A stretch of DNA of 7,576 nt from Spirochaetales bacterium (GTDB taxonomy: Bacteria; Spirochaetota; Spirochaetia; DSM-27196; PWMO01). Shown piece by piece: positions 3,962 through 7,576 of this stretch. The position numbers were made by a program, and so were the translations under genes. Numbering within the stretch: position 1 is the stretch's first letter; each line of letters begins with the position of its first letter. The notes beneath the pieces are model-generated. The model did not search any database. It saw only the letters and a program-made list of their open reading frames with translations, and was not told the origin of the DNA. The stretch covers positions 1-7,576 of the forward strand of contig SLTF01000318.1 in assembly GCA_007130025.1 (NCBI GenBank). The letters are read 5' to 3'.

Positions 3962-6661
3962 TCACCGCGCCAGCCGTCGGCTGATCGCCTTTTCCGCCTC
4001 GACCAGCAGGAACGCGCCCAGACCCGCGGCGGCAATGCCGGCCCAGTAGACGGCCGGGATGGCCGCGGTGCCGAAGAGGGTGTTCATGAAGGGCAGATAG
4101 GTGAAGCCGAGCTGCAACAGCACCAGGACGCCGGTCAGGGCGAAGGCGAGGCGGTTTTCGAAGATGCGGCGGCTGATGCTGGTCTCGTAGAGTTTGCGGC
4201 AGGTAAACAGATAGAAGGTGTGGGCGACCACCAGCATGTTCACCGCGGTGGTGCGGGCAACCGCCAGATCGCTTCCCTCCATGCCCGATTCGTAGAGCAG
4301 TGCAAAGGCGGCGAAGGTGAGGCCGCCGCTCAGCAGCGACACAAAGACCACGCGGCGGAAGAAGCCGCTTCCCAGGATTGGCTCGTCGGGGGCCCGGGGC
4401 GGTCGTTGCATCACCTTTCGCTCCATCGGCTCCACCGTGAGCGCCAGGGCCAGGGTCACCGCCGAGACCATGTTGACCCAGAGGATCTGCACCGGACTGA
4501 TCGGCAGGGTGAGGCCCAGCAGCAGCGCGACGATGATCACCGCCGCTTCGGCGCCGTTGGCGGGCAGCAGGTAGAGGATGGTCTTTCGGATGTTGTCGTA
4601 GATGGTTCGGCCCTCTTCCACCGCGTGAACAATGCTCGCAAAGTTGTCGTCGGCGAGCACCATCTCGGCCGCTTCCTTGGTGACCTCGGTCCCCTTGATC
4701 CCCATCGCAATGCCGATATCGGAGCTCTTGAGTGCGGGCGCATCGTTGACGCCGTCTCCGGTCATGGCCACCAGGTTCCCGTGCTCCTGCAGCGCCTTCA
4801 CCAGATGCAGCTTGTGCTCGGGACTGGTGCGCGCGAAGACGCTGTGGCGCTTCACGCAGTCGAGCAGCGCATTGTCATCCATCGATTCGATGTCGCTGCC
4901 GGTTACCGGTTCTTCCTCCGACTCAATCCCCAGCTTCCCGGCGATTGCACCGGCGGTGATCGCGTGGTCGCCGGTGATCATGATCACCCGGATGCCCGCA
5001 TCGTGGCATTCGGCGATCGCGTCGATCACTTCGTCCCGGGGCGGATCGATGATGCCGACCAGCCCCAGCAGGGTGAAACCCTTTTGCAGGTCATCGTGCT
5101 CGATGGTGTCGGTAGAGTCGGCCGCCTCCCTCACCGCGAGCGCCAGCACCCGCTCGCCGCGTCCGGCGATGGCGTCCATGCGCTCCTGCCAGCTCTCGCG
5201 ATCGAGGTCCTCCGTGTCGGAGCCCTTCATCTGCGTGGAGCAGCGCTCGAATACCCGTTCCGGCGCCCCCTTCAGATAGACCCGCCGCTCGTCGTCGCTG
5301 CGGTTGAGCGTCGCCATGTACTTGTGCTCCGACTCGAAGGGTACCGCGTCGATGCGTTCAGGAATCCACTCCCCGAGTCCGCCCTTGTGGGCCAGCGTGA
5401 TCAGGGCGCCTTCGGTTGGCGTTCCCTCTACGCTCCAGCCCTCCTCGTTGTCTTTGGTAATGCGGCTTTCGTTGCACGCCTTCCCGCAGCGCAGCAGCTC
5501 CATGACCGAGGCCGGCAGCTCGGCGTCTGCGTTGTCGGAGTCGTCGGACCGGTCGTCGGAGTTGGCCGGCGTGATCGCTCCCTCCGGCGCGTAGCCGGTT
5601 CCGCTGACCGCGAACTCGCCGTCGGCGGTGCGAAGGGAGACGACGGTCATCTCGTTTCGGGTCAGGGTACCGGTCTTGTCGGAGCAGATCACACTCACCG
5701 AACCGAGGGTCTCGACCGCGGGAAGCTTGCGGATGATGGCGTTGCGCCGCGCCATCCGCTGTACGCCCAGCGCAAGGGTGATGGTGAGAATGGCGGGAAG
5801 TCCCTCGGGGATCGACGCAACCACAATGCTGATGGCAGCGAGGAACATCTCCTCGAGTTCGAATCCCTGCACGAAGTAGCCGAAGGCGAAGAAGCCGCCG
5901 GCCAACGCCAGAATCACCACCGAGAGAATCGCCCCGAACCGGTCGATCTTCCGGATCAGCGGCGTGGTCTTATCGGCCGCCTCGGAGATCATGGTGTTGA
6001 TCTTCCCGAGCTCCGTTTCGGCGCCGGTGGCAACCACAATCCCCTGCGCCTCGCCGTAGGTGACGGTGGTACCGGAGAAGCCCATGCACTTCCGGTCGCC
6101 AAGCGGGGCATCCTCATCGACGCGGTCGGTATGTTTCTCAACACCTTCGGACTCGCCGGTGAGCGCGGCCTCCTCCACCCGAAGGCTCTTCACCCGCACG
6201 AAGCGCAGATCGGCGGGGATCCGGTCGCCGGACTTCACGCTCACGAGGTCACCGGGCACGAGCTCCTCGGCATCCACGGTGCGGCGCTCGCCGTCCCGCG
6301 TCACCGCGGCCTCGAGCGAGAGCATCCCCTTGATGCTCTCGAGCGCCTTCTCGGCCTTTCCCTCCTGCACAAAGCTGACGGTCACGTTGATCAGCACCAC
6401 CGCCGCGATCACAAGCGCCTCGACCCACTCGTCGAGGAACCCGGCGATGACCGCAGCCCCGATCAGGAGATAAATCAGCACGTTGTGAAACTGCGACAGA
6501 AACCGCAGCAGCGGCCCGCGCTTCTTTTTCTCGGGAAGCCGGTTTGGTCCGTGCTCTTCAAGCCGTCGGCCGGCCTTCTGCGTGGAAAGCCCGGACGCCT
6601 GATCGGTCTCAAGGTCGCTGGTGACGGTCTCGATGTCGCTGGTGTGCCAGTTCGTGCTCAT
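3962..6661 (-). CDS. P-type cation-transporting ATPase, SERCA/PMR1-like bacterial type
   Basis: A complete 899-residue ion pump. The start at 6661 (MSTNWHTSDIETV) is supported by GGAG seven bases upstream; a longer frame to 6772 crosses the promoter. Order: an N-terminal cation-ATPase domain (about 1-55); M1-M2 (60-98); actuator domain with TGES at 168-171; M3 (243-262); M4 with PEGLP at 285-289; phosphorylation site DKTGTLT with Asp328; nucleotide-binding domain with KGAPE at 464-468; hinge motifs TGD (563-565) and TGDGVND (634-640); and M5-M10 (about 694-888). It hydrolyses ATP to move a cation across the inner membrane. Calcium is the default guess, but of the SERCA ligands only Glu286 (M4), Asn702 and Glu705 (M5) and Asn730 (M6) are kept; the M6 Thr-Asp pair is Ser733-Ala734, so specificity is uncertain. 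An acidic loop (366-381) lies in the nucleotide-binding domain. It is a single-gene unit, convergent with the PIN gene and divergent from the MazF operon. Confidence 0.95.
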   Translation of the reverse strand: MSTNWHTSDIETVTSDLETDQASGLSTQKAGRRLEEHGPNRLPEKKKRGPLLRFLSQFHNVLIYLLIGAAVIAGFLDEWVEALVIAAVVLINVTVSFVQEGKAEKALESIKGMLSLEAAVTRDGERRTVDAEELVPGDLVSVKSGDRIPADLRFVRVKSLRVEEAALTGESEGVEKHTDRVDEDAPLGDRKCMGFSGTTVTYGEAQGIVVATGAETELGKINTMISEAADKTTPLIRKIDRFGAILSVVILALAGGFFAFGYFVQGFELEEMFLAAISIVVASIPEGLPAILTITLALGVQRMARRNAIIRKLPAVETLGSVSVICSDKTGTLTRNEMTVVSLRTADGEFAVSGTGYAPEGAITPANSDDRSDDSDNADAELPASVMELLRCGKACNESRITKDNEEGWSVEGTPTEGALITLAHKGGLGEWIPERIDAVPFESEHKYMATLNRSDDERRVYLKGAPERVFERCSTQMKGSDTEDLDRESWQERMDAIAGRGERVLALAVREAADSTDTIEHDDLQKGFTLLGLVGIIDPPRDEVIDAIAECHDAGIRVIMITGDHAITAGAIAGKLGIESEEEPVTGSDIESMDDNALLDCVKRHSVFARTSPEHKLHLVKALQEHGNLVAMTGDGVNDAPALKSSDIGIAMGIKGTEVTKEAAEMVLADDNFASIVHAVEEGRTIYDNIRKTILYLLPANGAEAAVIIVALLLGLTLPISPVQILWVNMVSAVTLALALTVEPMERKVMQRPPRAPDEPILGSGFFRRVVFVSLLSGGLTFAAFALLYESGMEGSDLAVARTTAVNMLVVAHTFYLFTCRKLYETSISRRIFENRLAFALTGVLVLLQLGFTYLPFMNTLFGTAAIPAVYWAGIAAAGLGAFLLVEAEKAISRRLAR

Positions 6662-6685
6662 TGCAAAACTCCGTAGTCGTGTGCG

Positions 6686-6695
6686 GTGGTACCAC
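6686..6695. promoter_or_regulatory. palindrome at the predicted ATPase transcription start
   Basis: GTGGTACCAC is a perfect 10-base palindrome. It lies directly downstream of the proposed -10 box of the ATPase gene, covering the expected start of transcription. A metal- or stress-responsive repressor could bind here, but ten bases may be chance and no regulator gene is nearby. Confidence 0.25.
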
Positions 6696-6696
6696 G

Positions 6697-6726
6697 AACA
6701 TACGAAGATATGCCGCAAAGGTCCAA
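6697..6726 (-). promoter_or_regulatory. candidate promoter of the P-type ATPase gene
   Basis: Read on the minus strand, TTGGAC (6726-6721) and TATGTT (6702-6697) are separated by 18 bases. Transcription would begin near 6690, giving a leader of about 30 bases that contains the GGAG ribosome site. Unlike the two antitoxin operons, this gene would have a normal leader. Confidence 0.4.
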
Positions 6727-6783
6727 TGAGGCGGCGGGAGAGGTGTGACAGATCGGCAACCGGTGGTCTCATCCACTCGACTC

Positions 6784-6812
6784 TTGCGTGTCACCACGTC
6801 GCTGGTTATACT
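6784..6812 (+). promoter_or_regulatory. promoter of the RHH antitoxin/MazF operon
   Basis: A -35 box TTGCGT (6784-6789), a 17-base spacer and a -10 box TATACT (6807-6812). Six bases follow before the ATG at 6819, so the predicted first transcribed base is the A of the start codon and the message should be leaderless. No Shine-Dalgarno site is present. The layout is the same as at the other intact toxin-antitoxin operon, at 3211-3246. Confidence 0.65.
6787..6799. promoter_or_regulatory. candidate operator in the MazF operon promoter
   Basis: CGTG-TCAC-CACG (6787-6798), followed by T, is a dyad with four-base arms located between the -35 and -10 boxes. It matches 11 of 13 bases of the dyad at 3243-3255 in the DUF6364-like/PIN promoter. 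Its position would let a bound protein block RNA polymerase. Confidence 0.4.
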
Positions 6813-6818
6813 AATGGT

Positions 6819-7055
6819 ATGAAGACCGCCGTATCGATTCCAGATTCCGTATTCGCAAAAACCGACCGGTACGCTCAACGCGTGAAGAAGTCGAGAAGTC
6901 AGATCGTGTCTGAGGCCTTGCGCGAGTATCTGGCGCGCCACGCTCCCGATGAAGTAACCGACGCGATGGACCATGCGATTGAGACAGTCGGCGATCAGCG
7001 CGATCCATTCGTAACCAGATCCGGTGATCAAACACTGAGTCGCCAGGAATGGTGA
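6819..7055 (+). CDS. ribbon-helix-helix antitoxin of a MazEF-type pair
   Basis: A 78-residue antitoxin. The start at 6819 (MKTAVSIPDSVF) is chosen because the strand KTAVSIPDS is the typical first element of CopG/Arc-type ribbon-helix-helix repressors; the frame runs further upstream only through the promoter. Helix one is about residues 11-24 (VFAKTDRYAQRVKK) and helix two about 26-41 (RSQIVSEALREYLARH). Residues 42-78 form a polar, probably disordered tail that should occupy the MazF RNA-binding surface. The N-terminal domain is RHH rather than the AbrB-like fold of E. coli MazE, as in ChpI-type and mycobacterial pairs. It should repress its own operon. The stop overlaps the toxin start by seven bases. 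A leaderless transcript is predicted. Confidence 0.88.
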   Translation: MKTAVSIPDSVFAKTDRYAQRVKKSRSQIVSEALREYLARHAPDEVTDAMDHAIETVGDQRDPFVTRSGDQTLSRQEW

Positions 7056-7393
7056 TATCTCAAGGTGAAATCTGGTGGGCTGATCTTGCGGAGCCCGTCG
7101 GTTCCAGCCCCGGATTCAGGCGGCCCGTGGTTGTCGTCCAGGGCGATAGTATCAATCGAAGTCGGATTTCGACCGTGGTCTGCGTGCCACTTACGTCCAA
7201 TCTCGGGTGGTCTCGTGCTCCCGTAAACGTGGAGCTGTCCTCCCACACCTCCGGACTTCCCAAAGACGCGGTGGCCAATGTGTCGCGAATCGTTACCATC
7301 GATCGGGAGCAACTCACCGAACGCGCCGGGAAGCTCCCTGCGGCGAAGTTGCAGCTGATTCTCGCGGGCATCGATACAATTCTCGGCAGGTGA
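7049..7393 (+). CDS. mazF: MazF-family mRNA interferase toxin
   Basis: A 114-residue toxin predicted to cut single-stranded RNA at short specific sequences, slowing translation when the antitoxin is degraded. All main elements of the family are present: GEIWWADL at residues 6-13; PGFRRPVVVVQ at 21-31 with the likely catalytic Arg (Arg25, by position the equivalent of Arg29 of the E. coli enzyme); VVCVPLTSN at 43-51 with Thr49 (equivalent of Thr52); and SGLPKDAVANVSRIVTIDREQL at 68-89, followed by the C-terminal helix. The length is normal and I see no damage. The ATG overlaps the antitoxin stop, with AGGA immediately upstream; translation is probably coupled. Cleavage specificity cannot be read from the sequence. 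Confidence 0.93.
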   Translation: MVISQGEIWWADLAEPVGSSPGFRRPVVVVQGDSINRSRISTVVCVPLTSNLGWSRAPVNVELSSHTSGLPKDAVANVSRIVTIDREQLTERAGKLPAAKLQLILAGIDTILGR

Positions 7394-7576
7394 TCACGCG
7401 CCTCGTTACGGTTATTGAGTGTTCCAAAAGCTGTGCCTTTTTTGCTGCTACAGCTCTTAGTTCACGCAGCGACCTTCCGGCCAGCCTACGCCATCACGTA
7501 AGCGGGAACCACTACAGCCCGCTGCACCTCCGGAGTCGCCCATCCGCGCACCCACGTTCTCCACTGCGACAACGAA
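7394..7576. other. non-coding or undetermined end of the window, with a weak stem-loop
   Basis: I find no convincing gene in these bases. AGCTGT (7429-7434) pairs with ACAGCT (7450-7455) around a T-rich loop. This could be a weak hairpin after the MazF gene, but no T-run follows the stem, so it is not a standard intrinsic terminator. A plus-strand frame opening at GTG 7390 stays open to the window edge, but its product is rich in Ser, Arg, His and Pro, with no recognisable motif. Confidence 0.3.

Noticed and set aside
4220..6676. An 818-codon open frame on the plus strand opposite the ATPase gene
   Set aside because: It is the mirror of a long GC-rich gene. The product is rich in His, Arg, Gly, Asp and Gln with no recognisable domain, while the minus-strand frame has every P-type ATPase motif in order.
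6662..6772. N-terminal extension of the ATPase to an ATG at 6772
   Set aside because: The added residues do not look like the family, no ribosome site is present there, and the extension would run through the probable promoter. The start at 6661 has GGAG at correct spacing.
7390..7576. Open plus-strand frame from GTG 7390 to the window edge
   Set aside because: Only about 62 codons are visible, with Ser/Arg/His/Pro-rich content and no ribosome site. It could be part of a gene beyond the window, but nothing supports it here.
1..7576. CRISPR array, tRNA or rRNA genes, insertion sequence with terminal repeats
   Set aside because: Reading both strands, I found no regularly spaced direct repeats, no tRNA-like cloverleaf, no rRNA signature and no transposase gene.

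Overview
The window is a stretch of accessory bacterial DNA, moderately to strongly GC-rich. Hand counts give 59/120 GC in bases 1-120 and 88/120 in bases 2521-2640. Genes are short, closely packed and mostly on the plus strand, with Shine-Dalgarno sites before several of them. The organism cannot be named from this sequence. A GC-rich proteobacterium or a free-living spirochaete would fit the families seen (GNAT acetyltransferases, a DUF6364-like/PIN pair, a ribbon-helix-helix/MazF pair, and an SERCA-like P-type ATPase of bacterial type), but this is a guess.

Left part (1-2400): the 3' portion of a GNAT acetyltransferase gene cut by the window edge; a second complete and unrelated GNAT gene; a 46-codon remnant of the 5' end of a zinc-type alcohol dehydrogenase/quinone oxidoreductase gene; a small exported protein of unknown function; a structured intergenic segment with nested inverted repeats; and a short HEAT-like helical protein.

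Middle part (2400-3950): a very GC-rich fragment that reads as the C-terminal tail of a larger protein, perhaps an HsdR-type restriction subunit. Next is a decayed Phd/YefM-ParE toxin-antitoxin pair in which the antitoxin lacks its N-terminal half and the toxin lacks its C-terminal end. Then comes an intact DUF6364-like antitoxin/PIN toxin operon with overlapping genes.

Right part (3962-7576): a complete 899-residue P-type cation ATPase on the minus strand, converging on the PIN toxin gene and diverging from an intact RHH antitoxin/MazF operon. The last 180 bases hold no gene I can defend.

How it works together: this looks like a site of repeated gene gain and decay, with two live toxin-antitoxin operons flanking one long transporter gene. 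The most interesting signal is regulatory. Both intact operons have a promoter with a 17-nt spacer and a TATACT -10 box, followed by exactly six bases and then the antitoxin start codon. Both should therefore produce leaderless mRNAs. Both promoters also carry a closely matching dyad, CGTGTnAnCACGT, which may be a shared operator. I see no convincing new multi-gene system beyond this.
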